DNA of 64,000 bases from CADEER01 sp965216585 (GTDB lineage: Bacteria > Desulfobacterota > Binatia > HRBIN30 > CADEER01): assembly GCA_965216585.1 (NCBI GenBank), contig CBDCGC010000002.1, forward strand, positions 611,334 to 675,333, in the 5' to 3' direction. The translations under genes were made by a program, and so were the position numbers. Shown here in pieces: positions 1 to 9,611 of this stretch. The notes under the pieces are model-generated. The model saw nothing but the letters and a program-made list of their open reading frames with translations. It was not told the origin of the DNA and searched no databases. How positions within the stretch are numbered: position 1 is the stretch's first letter; each line of letters starts with the position of its first letter.

Positions 1-1724
1 TAGGCGACGACCAGCGGCGGCGACGCCAGGTAGTTGGCCAGCGTGTGCGGATTGACCCGTCCCTCGAAGTTGCGGTTGCCACTCAACACCGACGCCGCGA
101 CCAGGCCACCGCTCTTCAGCGCGTCGACGATCTCCGGTGCCAGCGGGCCACTGTTGCCAATGCACGTCGTGCAGCCGTAGCCGACGAGATGGAAACGCAG
201 CTCTTCGAGGACGCCGAGCAGATCTGCTTTGCGCAAGTAATCGGTGACGACCTTCGAGCCCGGCGCCAGGCTGGTCTTGACCCACGGCTTCACCCGCAGG
301 CCGCGCGCCACGGCGTTCTTCGCCAACAACCCGGCGCCGATCATGACCGACGGGTTCGAGGTGTTGGTGCAGCTCGTGATGGCGGCGATGACCAGCGAGC
401 CGTGCGTCAAATGCGCGTCGCCGTCTCGGCCGATGGCGACCCGACTCTTTTCGTAGAGGGGCTGGGTCCGGTCGCGTTTTTCGCCGCTGCCGGCCGGCCG
501 CCACGGATCGACGTCTTTGCCGTATTCGTCGCGCACGGCGGTGTAGAACTTCTCCTTCATCGCCGACAGCGCGATGCGATCCTGCGGCCGCTTCGGTCCG
601 GCCAGGCTGGGCTCGACGCTGCCGAGATCGAGGTCGAGCGATTCCGAGTACTCGGGGTCGCCGGCGTCGGCGGTGCGAAACAAGTGCTGCGCGCGGCAGT
701 AGGCCTCGACCAGGGCGATCTGCGCCGGCGGCCGGCCGCTGAGACGCAAGTAGTCGAGGGTTCGTTCGTCGACCGGGCAAAAGCCCATCGTCGCGCCGTA
801 CTCCGGCGCCATGTTGGCCAGCGTCGCGCGGTCGGCCAGCGGCAAGGTGCTCAGTCCGTCGCCGTAGTATTCGACGAACTTGCCGACGACGCCGTGGCGG
901 CGCAGCATCTCGGTCGCGGTGAGAACGAGGTCGGTCGCCGTCGCGCCGGCCGGCAACCGGCCGATCAGCTTCATGCCGACGACCTGTGGTGTCAGCATCG
1001 TATAGGGCTGCCCGAGCATGACCGCTTCGGCTTCGATACCGCCGACACCCCAACCGAGGACGCCGATACCGTTGATCATCGTCGTGTGTGAATCGGTGCC
1101 GACGACGGTGTCCGGATAGACCAGCGCGCCATCGCCGGTGTCGCGGCGGAAGACGACCTGGGCGAGGTATTCGAGGTTGACCTGGTGGCAAATCCCGGTG
1201 CCCGGCGGTACGACGCGAAAATTCTCGAAGCTCTTCTGCCCCCAGCGCAAGAAGACATAGCGCTCGTGGTTGCGCTCGAGCTCGCGTTCGGTGTTCACCC
1301 GCAATGCATCGTCGCTGCCGAAGCGATCGATCTGCACCGAGTGGTCGATGACGAGGTCGACAGGAACCACCGGGTTGATCTTTGTCGGGTCGGCGCCGAG
1401 GCGCGCGACGGCGTCGCGCATCGCCGCCAGATCGACGACGGCGGGAACTCCGGTGAAATCCTGCAAGAGTACGCGCGCCGGCATGTACGGCACTTCGCGC
1501 CGGTCGCCGTCGCCCCAGGCGGCGAGAGCTTCGACGTCGGCAGCGCTGACCAGGCTGCCGTCTTCGTTGCGGCAGAGGTTTTCCAACAACACGCGGATAC
1601 TGAACGGCAGGCGCGCGAGATCGACGCCGAGCGCCTGCGCCAGGGTGGAAAGACTGTAATGCTCGAAGGTCTCACCGCCCACCTCGAGCTTTCGCTTGGC
1701 CGAAAACGAATTGCTTTGCCCCAT
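1..1724 (-). CDS. acnA: Aconitate hydratase A (3' end cut by window edge)
   Basis: This is a TCA-cycle aconitase, which interconverts citrate and isocitrate with a [4Fe-4S] cluster in the cytoplasm. About 574 codons are visible and the C-terminal swivel domain lies beyond the window. The three cluster cysteines are at residues 452 (in SCTNTSNP), 518 and 521 (in GCTTCIGNSG). The spacing of 66 and 3 residues matches the AcnA/IRP type. Other family motifs are TGVPAVVDLAAMRDA, GTDSHTTM and GVGGIEAEA. The start is an ATG preceded by GGAGGAAGGC. The LolA-like gene ends only about 18 bases upstream on the same strand, so the two may be co-transcribed. The family assignment is secure; only the far end is unseen. 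Confidence 0.96.
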   Translation of the reverse strand, partial: MGQSNSFSAKRKLEVGGETFEHYSLSTLAQALGVDLARLPFSIRVLLENLCRNEDGSLVSAADVEALAAWGDGDRREVPYMPARVLLQDFTGVPAVVDLAAMRDAVARLGADPTKINPVVPVDLVIDHSVQIDRFGSDDALRVNTERELERNHERYVFLRWGQKSFENFRVVPPGTGICHQVNLEYLAQVVFRRDTGDGALVYPDTVVGTDSHTTMINGIGVLGWGVGGIEAEAVMLGQPYTMLTPQVVGMKLIGRLPAGATATDLVLTATEMLRRHGVVGKFVEYYGDGLSTLPLADRATLANMAPEYGATMGFCPVDERTLDYLRLSGRPPAQIALVEAYCRAQHLFRTADAGDPEYSESLDLDLGSVEPSLAGPKRPQDRIALSAMKEKFYTAVRDEYGKDVDPWRPAGSGEKRDRTQPLYEKSRVAIGRDGDAHLTHGSLVIAAITSCTNTSNPSVMIGAGLLAKNAVARGLRVKPWVKTSLAPGSKVVTDYLRKADLLGVLEELRFHLVGYGCTTCIGNSGPLAPEIVDALKSGGLVAASVLSGNRNFEGRVNPHTLANYLASPPLVVA

Positions 1725-1742
1725 GCCTTCCTCCCAACTCCC

Positions 1743-2558
1743 CTACTCGCCGCGCTCGAGCCGCCGCTTGGTAAACACCGCGTCGTCGAGGCCACCGTTG
1801 AGCTTCAACGACTGCACGCTGGCGATGGTCCGGCTGTGGGCGCGCGCATTGAGCATTTCGAGACGGTACGGTGATGGAATGCCGTCGACCGGCCGGAAAT
1901 CCGACAGCGCCAACGTTTTGCGCAGGCGCCCCTGTGCGTCGAGGAAGTTGTAGCGCCGGATGAGACTGTCCTCGCCGCCAATCCACACCTCGATGGCGGC
2001 GTAAGTGACCTCCTGGATCTCCGTTGGCTTGAGGCGGATGACGGCGCAGGCGACGCCATCGTACTTCTCTTCGCGCAACCACTGACTCGTCGCGTCCTCG
2101 ACGCTCCACGAGGCGACGTCCATCATCAAACCCAAATCCTCGTAGCTGAAGTCGGTTCCGACAAAGCTCTCCTTCTTGCGCGAGCCGCTGATCTGCCGCA
2201 CCCGCTTGGTCGACGGCAGAAAGAGCCACTGCCGATCCGGTCCGCGCGGATCGACCCATTGGAGAAAGCCGACGCCGCGCGCCTGCGGCGGCTCGCGAAA
2301 GAAGAGGATGGTGCGGCTCGCGTCGTCGTCGTAGCGCTTGGTCCACATCTGCAAGCCGCGGTTGCGGATACCGCCGCGCCGATCGATGATCTGCAAGGAG
2401 AGTGTCTGCTCGCGGTCGCTCCAGTGGCGCACCGTGCGGCTGAGCTCACGACTGCGCGAGAGCAGCGCCCGCGCTCGCGGATCGTCGCCGTCCGCCACCA
2501 CCAGCGAAGGTAGGGCCAGAAACAGGGCGATCGGTATGAAACGACAAGGGCTCGGCAT
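1743..2558 (-). CDS. LolA-like outer-membrane lipoprotein-sorting protein
   Basis: A 271-aa exported protein with an N-terminal signal peptide (residues about 1-22, ending near VVADG). The core carries the block typical of the LolA-like family: ILFFREPPQARGVGFLQW, then QWLFLPSTKRVRQISGSRKK and GTDFSYEDLG. Members are periplasmic beta-sheet proteins that resemble the lipoprotein chaperone LolA and often sit beside RND-type exporters. Here the neighbours are acnA and pgsA, so no exporter context helps. It probably binds a lipid or lipoprotein in the periplasm, but the cargo cannot be told. The length fits the family and the frame is intact. True LolA itself is less likely because this block is specific to the LolA-like group. 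Confidence 0.85.
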   Translation of the reverse strand: MPSPCRFIPIALFLALPSLVVADGDDPRARALLSRSRELSRTVRHWSDREQTLSLQIIDRRGGIRNRGLQMWTKRYDDDASRTILFFREPPQARGVGFLQWVDPRGPDRQWLFLPSTKRVRQISGSRKKESFVGTDFSYEDLGLMMDVASWSVEDATSQWLREEKYDGVACAVIRLKPTEIQEVTYAAIEVWIGGEDSLIRRYNFLDAQGRLRKTLALSDFRPVDGIPSPYRLEMLNARAHSRTIASVQSLKLNGGLDDAVFTKRRLERGE

Positions 2559-2602
2559 GGCGGAAGGCTCGTGCGCCGATCTGGGCGACCAATGCCGCGG
2601 CG

Positions 2603-3166
2603 CTACGAGGATTCTTCCAAGTTACCGTGCCGCTGATGCCACAGCAAGCCGCGGTAGACATAGTGCACCCCGGAAGCGGCGGTCATCACGGCGGCAAAAC
2701 CCTGCATGACGTAGTTGATCCATGTCATCGGCAGGTCGGGCCGCGCCAGCGTCATCAGTGCAAAGCCGACGGTGAATAGCTGGACGAAGGTGCTCGCTTT
2801 GCCGAGTTTGCTCGGGTCGATGGCGACCCAGTGGTGGTCGACGACGAAGATGGCGACGTAGCCGAGAACGACGATGACGTCGCGCATGACGACCAGGGTG
2901 ACCAGCCAGCCCGGGATGGTTCCCTTCAAGCCGAGCACCAGGAACGAGGAGAGCAGTAGTAACTTGTCGGCCATCGGGTCGAGCACGGCGCCGAGATCCG
3001 ATTGCGTATCGGTGAGCCGCGCCAGGGCGCCGTCGACGGCGTCGGTCATACCGGCACTGACGAGCAGAATGAAGGCCGCCGCGTACCTGCCCTGGGCGAG
3101 AAAGACGAGGAAGGCGGGAATCGCCAAGATGCGCAGAAAGGTCAGAAAGTTGGGCAGTGTCAGCAC
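2603..3166 (-). CDS. pgsA: CDP-alcohol phosphatidyltransferase, PgsA-like
   Basis: A 187-aa integral membrane enzyme of the CDP-alcohol phosphatidyltransferase family. Most likely it makes phosphatidylglycerophosphate from CDP-diacylglycerol and glycerol-3-phosphate. The family signature D-x2-DG-x2-AR-x8-G-x3-D-x3-D is complete: DAVDGALAR, then G eight residues on, then the two downstream Asp in LDPMAD. Several hydrophobic segments surround it. The GTG start lies inside the stop region of hflX (overlap GTGCTGA, 7 bases), which suggests translational coupling. The length and the N-terminal LPNFLTFLRI block favour PgsA over phosphatidylserine or cardiolipin-type relatives, but substrate choice is inferred. 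Confidence 0.88.
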   Translation of the reverse strand: MLTLPNFLTFLRILAIPAFLVFLAQGRYAAAFILLVSAGMTDAVDGALARLTDTQSDLGAVLDPMADKLLLLSSFLVLGLKGTIPGWLVTLVVMRDVIVVLGYVAIFVVDHHWVAIDPSKLGKASTFVQLFTVGFALMTLARPDLPMTWINYVMQGFAAVMTAASGVHYVYRGLLWHQRHGNLEESS

Positions 3167-4431
3167 GCCTCGGCAAGCTCCTTGCGAATGCGGCCGGCGA
3201 CGGCGGCCGGTACGTAGGCGACGATGCGGTAACCGTCTTCGTTGGCGGTCAGCGTCTCCTCGACGACGCGGCCACTGCGGTGCATGGCGGCGATGAGATC
3301 GCTGCGCGCCAGCGGCACGTCGATCTGCAACTTTTCCTGCTGCGCCGCCAGCAAGGTGCCGATCTGCCGCAACAAGACGTCGACGCCCTCGCCGCTGCGC
3401 GCCGAGATCTCGCAGCTCGGGCCGTCGAGCTGACGCCCGGTGCCGCAGCCGGCGACCTTGTCCATCTTGTTCAACACCGTGATGCGCGGCGTCGACGCCG
3501 CACCGAGCTCGGCGAGCACGCCGTCGACGACGCGGATGTGCTCGGCGAAGAGAGGGCTCGAACCGTCGACGACGTGGACCAGCAGGCAGGCGTTGGCAAC
3601 CTCTTCCAAGGTGCTCTTGAAGGCGTCGACGAAGCCGTGTGGCAGCTTGTGGATGAAGCCGACGGTGTCGACCAGCAGCGCTTCGCTGCCGTCGGGAATG
3701 CGCAACAGGCGGACCATCGGATCGAGGGTGGCGAACAATTTGTTCTCGACCAGCGTGCCCGCCTCGGTCAGATGATTCATCAAAGTCGACTTGCCGGCGT
3801 TGGTGTAGCCGACCAGGGCCACCACCGGATACGGTACGCTGGCTCGCTTCACCCGGTGCAGAGCACGCGTGCGCCTCACCTGTGCGAGTCGCTTGCGCAA
3901 GCGCGAGATGCGTTCGCGCACGCGCCGGCGGTCGACTTCGAGCTGCGTTTCACCGGGGCCGCGCGTGCCGACGCCGCCGCGCTGGCGCGACAAGTGCAAC
4001 CACTGGCGCGTCAGGCGCGGCATCAGGTACTGCAACTGGGCCAGCTCGACTTGCAGCTTGCCCTCCTGCGTCGTCGCGCGCTGGGCGAAGATATCGAGAA
4101 TCACCTGTGTGCGATCGAGCACTTTGACGCAAAACGACTGTTCGAGGTTGCGCTGCTGGACCGGTGTCAGCTCGTCGTCGAAGAGAACGACGTTGGCCCT
4201 GAGGCTCTCGACCAGAGCGCGGATCTCTTCGATCTTGCCGGCGCCGATGAGGGTGCGGGGATTGGGCCGCTTGAGCGTCTGCACGGCGCGGGCGACGATG
4301 TGCAGCCCGGCCGTCGCCGCCAGGCTGGCGAGCTCGTCGAGCGACTCCTCGGCGCCGATGAGAACGTCGCGCGATCGCTCGACGGCGACCAGGACTGCTC
4401 GTTCGCCCGGTTCCTTTGCGTTGATCGTCAT
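3160..4431 (-). CDS. hflX: GTPase HflX
   Basis: A 423-aa ribosome-associated GTPase that splits stalled or stressed 70S ribosomes. The N-terminal HflX domain contains NPRTLIGAGK and the glycine-rich GGVGTRGPGETQLEVDRR loop. The G domain begins near residue 206 with GYTNAGKST (G1), followed by DTVGF (G3) and NKMD (G4). The ATG at 4431 is preferred; a GTG at 4440 would add three residues. The gene overlaps pgsA by seven bases downstream and lies about 130 bases from the 3' end of dnaE. The C-terminal domain after G4 is short but ends in the usual beta-rich segment. No key residue appears to be missing. Confidence 0.95.
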   Translation of the reverse strand: MTINAKEPGERAVLVAVERSRDVLIGAEESLDELASLAATAGLHIVARAVQTLKRPNPRTLIGAGKIEEIRALVESLRANVVLFDDELTPVQQRNLEQSFCVKVLDRTQVILDIFAQRATTQEGKLQVELAQLQYLMPRLTRQWLHLSRQRGGVGTRGPGETQLEVDRRRVRERISRLRKRLAQVRRTRALHRVKRASVPYPVVALVGYTNAGKSTLMNHLTEAGTLVENKLFATLDPMVRLLRIPDGSEALLVDTVGFIHKLPHGFVDAFKSTLEEVANACLLVHVVDGSSPLFAEHIRVVDGVLAELGAASTPRITVLNKMDKVAGCGTGRQLDGPSCEISARSGEGVDVLLRQIGTLLAAQQEKLQIDVPLARSDLIAAMHRSGRVVEETLTANEDGYRIVAYVPAAVAGRIRKELAEAC

Positions 4432-4560
4432 TACAGACACCCGCCTACCAGCGTGATAGCAAGCGCGGCGGCCGAACGCACGAGCGGCCTTTGCACGAGT
4501 GGCGAAGGCCTTGGAACCCCTGCTGCCCTGCGTGGCCCGTCCGGTATTTTCCCGGCCCGG

Positions 4561-7500
4561 CTATTGAAAGGTCGTCGTTCCCGCACCGAAGAGGCTCTCG
4601 ACGGCGTCGACCATGCCGTCGGTCGCCGCCACACGCAGCTCCGATGGCAGCTCGATCACCGTCTCCGTTTCATCGGGCAGGAGCAGATGCAAGTAGGCGG
4701 GGTACGATCCGGCGTGCGCTTCGAGCGCCGAGCGCAGCTTGCGAAAGGCGTCGGCATCGACGCGATCGGCGCGCAGCGCAAAGTGCACCTGTTGGACGTT
4801 CTGCTCGCGCTCCTCGACCAGCAACACCACCTCGTCGGCGATGACCTGGCAGCGCTCGTCGCCGATCTCCAGAGTGCCTTTGACGCACACCGGTTCGTCG
4901 GCCGCCAGATCGACCTCGGTGCGCCGGTAGGCCTCGGGCCAGCAGATCACCTCGACGGTACCCGTCTTGTCCTCCAGCGTGAAGCTGGCGTAGCGGTCGC
5001 CCTTGCGACTGTTGCGCAGGCGCAGGCTCTGCACGACACCGCTGAGGGCGATCTTCGATTGATCGGAGCGGCGGCGCAACTGCGATGCGGTGGCCGTCAT
5101 GACGTGCTTCAGGTGGCGCTCGTAGCGGTCGAGGGGGTGGCCGGAAATGTAGAAGCCGAGCACCTCGCGCTCGGCGCGCAGCATCTCGGCATCGGTCCAC
5201 GGCGCGACGTCGGGCAGTGTCGGTTCGAGGTTGCCGCTCTGGCCGTTGCCGGCAAACAAACCCATCTGATTGCTGGCGGCGTCGCGCGCTTCCTTGGCCG
5301 CCCACTGCAAGGCGAGATCGACGCCCTCGAGCAACTGCCGCCGCGACCTGCCGGTGAAATCGAAAGCGCCGCATTTCACCAATCCCTCGACCACCTTCTT
5401 GTTGACCTGCTGCCCCTGCGTGCGGCGGCAGAAGTCGGCCAGCGAAACGAACGGGCCATCGGTCTCGCGGGCGGCGAGAATCGATTCGATGGCGCGCGCG
5501 CCGACGCCGCGCACGGCGCCGAGACCAAAGCGGATCGGCCGCGAGCCGTCGTCGCGCGGCTGCAGCACGGTGAAGTCCTCGCGGCTCTCGTTGACGTCCG
5601 GCGGCAAAATGCTCATACCGCGTTCGCGGCACTCGGCGATGTTCTTGAACGTCTTGTCGGTGTCGCCCATCTCCAGGGTCAGCAGGCCGGCGAGGAACTC
5701 CTCCGGGTAGTGCGCCTTGAGGTAGGCGGTCTGGTAGGAGATCAGCGCGTAGGCGGCGGAGTGCGACTTGTTGAAGCCGTACATCGCAAAGGTCTCCATC
5801 TGATCGAAGATCTCGGTCGCCTGCCTCTGGCCGACGCCGCGCTGGCCGGCGCCGTCGACGAAGCGCTGCCGCTCGACCTTCATTTTCACCGCGTCCTTCT
5901 TGCCCATGGCGCGGCGCAGGTTGTCGGCGTCGCCGAGGCTGTAGCCGGCCAGCACCTGGGCGATCTGCATCACCTGTTCCTGGTAGACGATGACACCGTA
6001 GGTCGGCTCGAGGATCGGCTCGAGCTTGGTATCGGGGTAGCGCACTTCCTCCTTGCCGTGCTTGCGCTTGATGTACTGATCGACCATACCGCTGTCGAGC
6101 GGACCGGGACGGAAGAGCGCCAGCACGGCGATGATCTCTTCGAAGGTGCTCGGTCGCAACTGCGCCAGCAGCTTGCGCATGCCGCTCGACTCCATCTGGA
6201 AGACGCCGATGGCATCGGCCTTGGTCAACATCCGATAGGTGTCTCTGTCGTCGAGTGGCAGCGTGTCGAGGTCGATGGCGACGCCGCGGCCGTCGCCGAT
6301 GCGGCGGACGACGTTGGCCAGCAGGGTCAGCGTCTTGAGACCGAGGAAGTCGAACTTGATCAGGCCGATCTCTTCGATGTGCGGTCCGGAGAACTGCGTC
6401 ATGACGCTGCCCTCCTTGTCCATGAAGAGGGGCAGGTCTTCGACCAGTGGCCGGCTGCCGATGACGATGCCGGCGGCGTGTTTGGATGCGTGCCTCAGCA
6501 ACCCTTCGAGGCGCAGGGCAAAGTCGAAGAGCTGCTCGTCGCGGCCGCCCTTCTTCTGCATCTCGCGCAGGCGCGGTTCCATCTCCAGCGCCTTGGCGAG
6601 GGGAAAGTCCTTGCCCTGTTTGGGCGCCGGATAGAGCTTGGCGACGCGATCCGTTTCGCCGAAGGTGAAGTCCAAAACGCGACCGACGTCCTTGATCGCC
6701 GCCTTCCCCTTGAGCGTGCCAAAGGTGATGATCTGGGCGACGTGGTCGTCGCCGTACTTGTCGCGCACGTAGCGGATGACCTCGTCGCGCCGCTCGAAGC
6801 AGAAGTCCATGTCGATGTCGGGCATCGACTTGCGCTCCGGATTGAGGAAGCGCTCGAAGAGCAGATTGTAGGGCAGCGGATCGAGGTTGGTGATCTTCAG
6901 CGCGTAGGCGACCAGACTGCCGGCCGCCGAGCCGCGGCCCGGACCGACCGGAATGCCCTGGCGCTTGGCGTAGTTGGTGAAGTCGGCGACGATGAGGAAG
7001 TAGCCGGAGAAGCCCATCTTGCGGATGACCTCGAGCTCGTGCGCCAGCCGCTCGCCGTACTCTCGTTCGCGCTCCTCGCTCCAATCGGCGCTCTCGCGCA
7101 GCGGCGCCAGGCGCTCCTCCAGTCCGGCGCGCGCATCGCGCTCGAGCTCTTGCTCCAGGGTCAGGCCGGCCGATGGGTCGAAGACGGGGAATTGGTAACG
7201 GCCAAACTCGAGCTCGAGGTCGCAGCGGGCGGCGATGTCGACGGTGTTGGAGATCGCCTCCGGCGTGTCGGGAAAGGCGGCCAGCATTTCCTCGCCGCTC
7301 TTGACGTAGAGCTGATCGGTGCCGAAGCGCCAGCGCTTCTCGTCGCTGAGCGTCTTGCCGGTCTGGATGCAGAGCAGCACGTCGTGGGCGGCGGCGTCTT
7401 CGGGTGCCAGGTAGTGGCAGTCGTTGGTGGCGACCAGCGGCAGCGACAGCTCCTGGGCGAGACCGACCAGCGCCTGGTTGGCGCGTTCCTGCTCGGGCAG

Positions 7501-8049
7501 ATGGTTGTCCTGGATCTCGACGTAGTAGCGGCCGTCGAACATCTGGCGGTACTCATCGAGCACTTCGCGCGCGCGCGCCAGCGTACCGGCTGCGATCGCC
7601 CGATTGACCTCGCTGGCCAGGCAACCCGAGAGCGCGATGATGCCGCCGTTGAGCTCGCGCAAGAGCTCCTTGTCGACGCGCGGCTTGTAGTAGAAGCCCT
7701 CGGTAAAGCCGACCGTCACCAGGCGGCAGAGGTTCTGGTAGCCGAGCTTGTTCATCGCCAGCAGGATCAAGTGGTAGTTGCCGGCGGTCTCGTGGTCGTC
7801 GTTGCGCACGACGCGCTGCTTGTCGCGGCGATCGCCGGGGGCGACGTAGACCTCGCAACCGATGATCGGTTTGACGCCGGCGGCGGCGGCGGTTTTGTAG
7901 AACTCGACGGCGCCGAACATATTACCGTGGTCGGTCATCGCTACGGCCGGCATGCCGCACTCGCTGACGCGTGGAATCAGCCGCGCGATCTTATTGGCAC
8001 CGTCGAGCAGGCTGTACTGCGTGTGCAGGTGTAAGTGAACGTAACTCAT
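4561..8049 (-). CDS. dnaE: DNA polymerase III alpha subunit
   Basis: The 1162-aa replicative polymerase of the DnaE1 type, working with the clamp and clamp loader at the replication fork. It opens with a PHP domain (VHLHLHTQYSLLDG, then MTDHGNMFG). The catalytic aspartates are D411 and D413 in PDIDMDF and D567 in KFDFLGLKTLT. The fingers, helix-hairpin-helix and OB regions follow (ALSGVVQSLRLRN near the OB fold). The length is normal for DnaE1. The ATG start follows a G-rich stretch (GGGGGCGGTAGG), and guaA ends 25 bases upstream on the same strand. The PHP metal ligands look largely retained, so residual proofreading by this domain is possible but not shown. Confidence 0.97.
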   Translation of the reverse strand: MSYVHLHLHTQYSLLDGANKIARLIPRVSECGMPAVAMTDHGNMFGAVEFYKTAAAAGVKPIIGCEVYVAPGDRRDKQRVVRNDDHETAGNYHLILLAMNKLGYQNLCRLVTVGFTEGFYYKPRVDKELLRELNGGIIALSGCLASEVNRAIAAGTLARAREVLDEYRQMFDGRYYVEIQDNHLPEQERANQALVGLAQELSLPLVATNDCHYLAPEDAAAHDVLLCIQTGKTLSDEKRWRFGTDQLYVKSGEEMLAAFPDTPEAISNTVDIAARCDLELEFGRYQFPVFDPSAGLTLEQELERDARAGLEERLAPLRESADWSEEREREYGERLAHELEVIRKMGFSGYFLIVADFTNYAKRQGIPVGPGRGSAAGSLVAYALKITNLDPLPYNLLFERFLNPERKSMPDIDMDFCFERRDEVIRYVRDKYGDDHVAQIITFGTLKGKAAIKDVGRVLDFTFGETDRVAKLYPAPKQGKDFPLAKALEMEPRLREMQKKGGRDEQLFDFALRLEGLLRHASKHAAGIVIGSRPLVEDLPLFMDKEGSVMTQFSGPHIEEIGLIKFDFLGLKTLTLLANVVRRIGDGRGVAIDLDTLPLDDRDTYRMLTKADAIGVFQMESSGMRKLLAQLRPSTFEEIIAVLALFRPGPLDSGMVDQYIKRKHGKEEVRYPDTKLEPILEPTYGVIVYQEQVMQIAQVLAGYSLGDADNLRRAMGKKDAVKMKVERQRFVDGAGQRGVGQRQATEIFDQMETFAMYGFNKSHSAAYALISYQTAYLKAHYPEEFLAGLLTLEMGDTDKTFKNIAECRERGMSILPPDVNESREDFTVLQPRDDGSRPIRFGLGAVRGVGARAIESILAARETDGPFVSLADFCRRTQGQQVNKKVVEGLVKCGAFDFTGRSRRQLLEGVDLALQWAAKEARDAASNQMGLFAGNGQSGNLEPTLPDVAPWTDAEMLRAEREVLGFYISGHPLDRYERHLKHVMTATASQLRRRSDQSKIALSGVVQSLRLRNSRKGDRYASFTLEDKTGTVEVICWPEAYRRTEVDLAADEPVCVKGTLEIGDERCQVIADEVVLLVEEREQNVQQVHFALRADRVDADAFRKLRSALEAHAGSYPAYLHLLLPDETETVIELPSELRVAATDGMVDAVESLFGAGTTTFQ

Positions 8050-8074
8050 CCTACCGCCCCCGACCTCTTTCCCG

Positions 8075-9607
8075 TCACTCCCACTCGATGGTCGCCGGCG
8101 GCTTCGACGAAATGTCGTAGACGACGCGGTTGACCCCCACTACTTCGTTGATGATGCGCGTCGAGATGCGCGCCAGGATGTCTGCCGGCAGTCGCGTCCA
8201 GTCGGCGGTCATACCGTCGACACTGTCGACGGCGCGGATCGCCAGCACGTTTTCGTAGGTTCGCTCATCGCCCATGACGCCGACCGTATGCACCGGCAGC
8301 AGCACGGCAAACATTTGCCAGATCCGATCGTACCAGCCGGCGGCGCGAATTTCTTCGTGCAAGATCGCATCGGCGGCCTGCACGATGGCGACCCGCTCGC
8401 GGCTGACGCTGCCGAGAATGCGAATTGCCAGACCGGGGCCGGGAAAGGGATGGCGGCCGATGACCTCGGCCGGCAGGCCGAGGGTCAGGCCGACGCGGCG
8501 CACCTCGTCCTTGAAGAGCTCGCGCAGCGGCTCGACGAGGTCGAGATCCATGCGCTCGGGCAGACCGCCGACGTTGTGGTGCGACTTGATGGTCGCCGAC
8601 GGGCCCTTGAAGGACACCGACTCGATGACGTCCGGGTAGAGCGTCCCCTGCGCCAGGAAGCGCACGCCGGGCAGCTTCTTGGCCTCCTCCTCGAAGACCT
8701 CGATGAACGTGGCGCCGATGATCTTGCGCTTGCGCTCGGGATCTTCGACACCGGCCAGCCGATCGAGAAAGCGCTGGCTGGCATCGACGGCGCAGATGCG
8801 ACAGCTCATCGCCTCGCCGAGCGCCGTCATCACTCCATCGACCTCGCCGCGCCGCAGGACGCCGTTGTCGACGAAGATACAGGTGAGCTGATCGCCGATG
8901 GCGCGATGCAGCAGAGCGGCGGTGACCGTCGAGTCGACACCGCCGCTGAGACCGCAGACGACGCCGGCATCGCCGATGCGCTGGCGCATCGCCGCCGTCG
9001 CGCGCTCGACGAAACTCTCCATCGTCCAATTCGCCTCGGCGCCGCAAATCTCGAAGACGAAGCTCTCGAGCATTTCGCGGCCGCGCCGGCTGTGCACGAC
9101 CTCGGGGTGGAACTGAATCGCGAAGAGGCGCCCTGCCGCATCGCGACAGGCGGCGACCGGTGAGTTCTCACTGTGCGCCAGGCGCACCCAGCCCTCGGGT
9201 ATGCGTTCGAGCCGATCGCCGTGGCTCATCCACACCGGCGTGCGATCGCCGGCGGCGAAGGCGGCGAAGAGACCCTCGGCGGCGTCGACGACGAGCTCGG
9301 CCGGGCCGAACTCGCGATGCGCGGCGCGTGCCATGGCACCGCCGCTGTGCAGCGCCAGCACGCCCATGCCGTAGCAGATGCCGAGCACAGGCAGGCCGAG
9401 CTCGAGCACGCCGGCGGCCGGCAGTGGAGCATCGTCGGCGTAGACGCTGGCCGGACCGCCCGACAGAATGATTCCACGCGGCTGCAGCGCGCGGATCCGC
9501 TCGAGCGACAGATTGTACGGGTGGATCTCGCAATAGACCTGGGCCTCGCGCACGCGACGGGCGATGAGCTGGGTGTATTGCGAACCGAAGTCGAGAATGA
9601 GGATCAC
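8075..9607 (-). CDS. guaA: GMP synthase (glutamine-hydrolysing)
   Basis: A 510-aa enzyme that aminates XMP to GMP. The N-terminal class I glutamine amidotransferase domain has nucleophile Cys78 (GICYGMG) and the His-Glu pair in QFHPEV. The ATP-pyrophosphatase domain has the P-loop GLSGGVDSTV, and the C-terminal dimerisation domain ends in the typical IEWE. The chosen start is GTG at 9607, giving VILILDFGSQYTQLIARRV. GAGGG lies 8 bases upstream, inside the end of guaB. A longer frame back to 9730 only runs through guaB. One oddity is that the usual Gln after GICYGM is Gly here. It lies 4 bases downstream of guaB, so a guaBA operon is clear. Confidence 0.96.
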   Translation of the reverse strand: MILILDFGSQYTQLIARRVREAQVYCEIHPYNLSLERIRALQPRGIILSGGPASVYADDAPLPAAGVLELGLPVLGICYGMGVLALHSGGAMARAAHREFGPAELVVDAAEGLFAAFAAGDRTPVWMSHGDRLERIPEGWVRLAHSENSPVAACRDAAGRLFAIQFHPEVVHSRRGREMLESFVFEICGAEANWTMESFVERATAAMRQRIGDAGVVCGLSGGVDSTVTAALLHRAIGDQLTCIFVDNGVLRRGEVDGVMTALGEAMSCRICAVDASQRFLDRLAGVEDPERKRKIIGATFIEVFEEEAKKLPGVRFLAQGTLYPDVIESVSFKGPSATIKSHHNVGGLPERMDLDLVEPLRELFKDEVRRVGLTLGLPAEVIGRHPFPGPGLAIRILGSVSRERVAIVQAADAILHEEIRAAGWYDRIWQMFAVLLPVHTVGVMGDERTYENVLAIRAVDSVDGMTADWTRLPADILARISTRIINEVVGVNRVVYDISSKPPATIEWE

Positions 9608-9611
9608 GCGC

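Noticed and set aside
3157..8034. A plus-strand open frame of 1625 codons opposite hflX and dnaE
   Set aside because: It is an antisense shadow of GC-rich codon usage. The minus strand encodes complete HflX and DnaE with all catalytic motifs, while the plus-strand peptide shows no family similarity.
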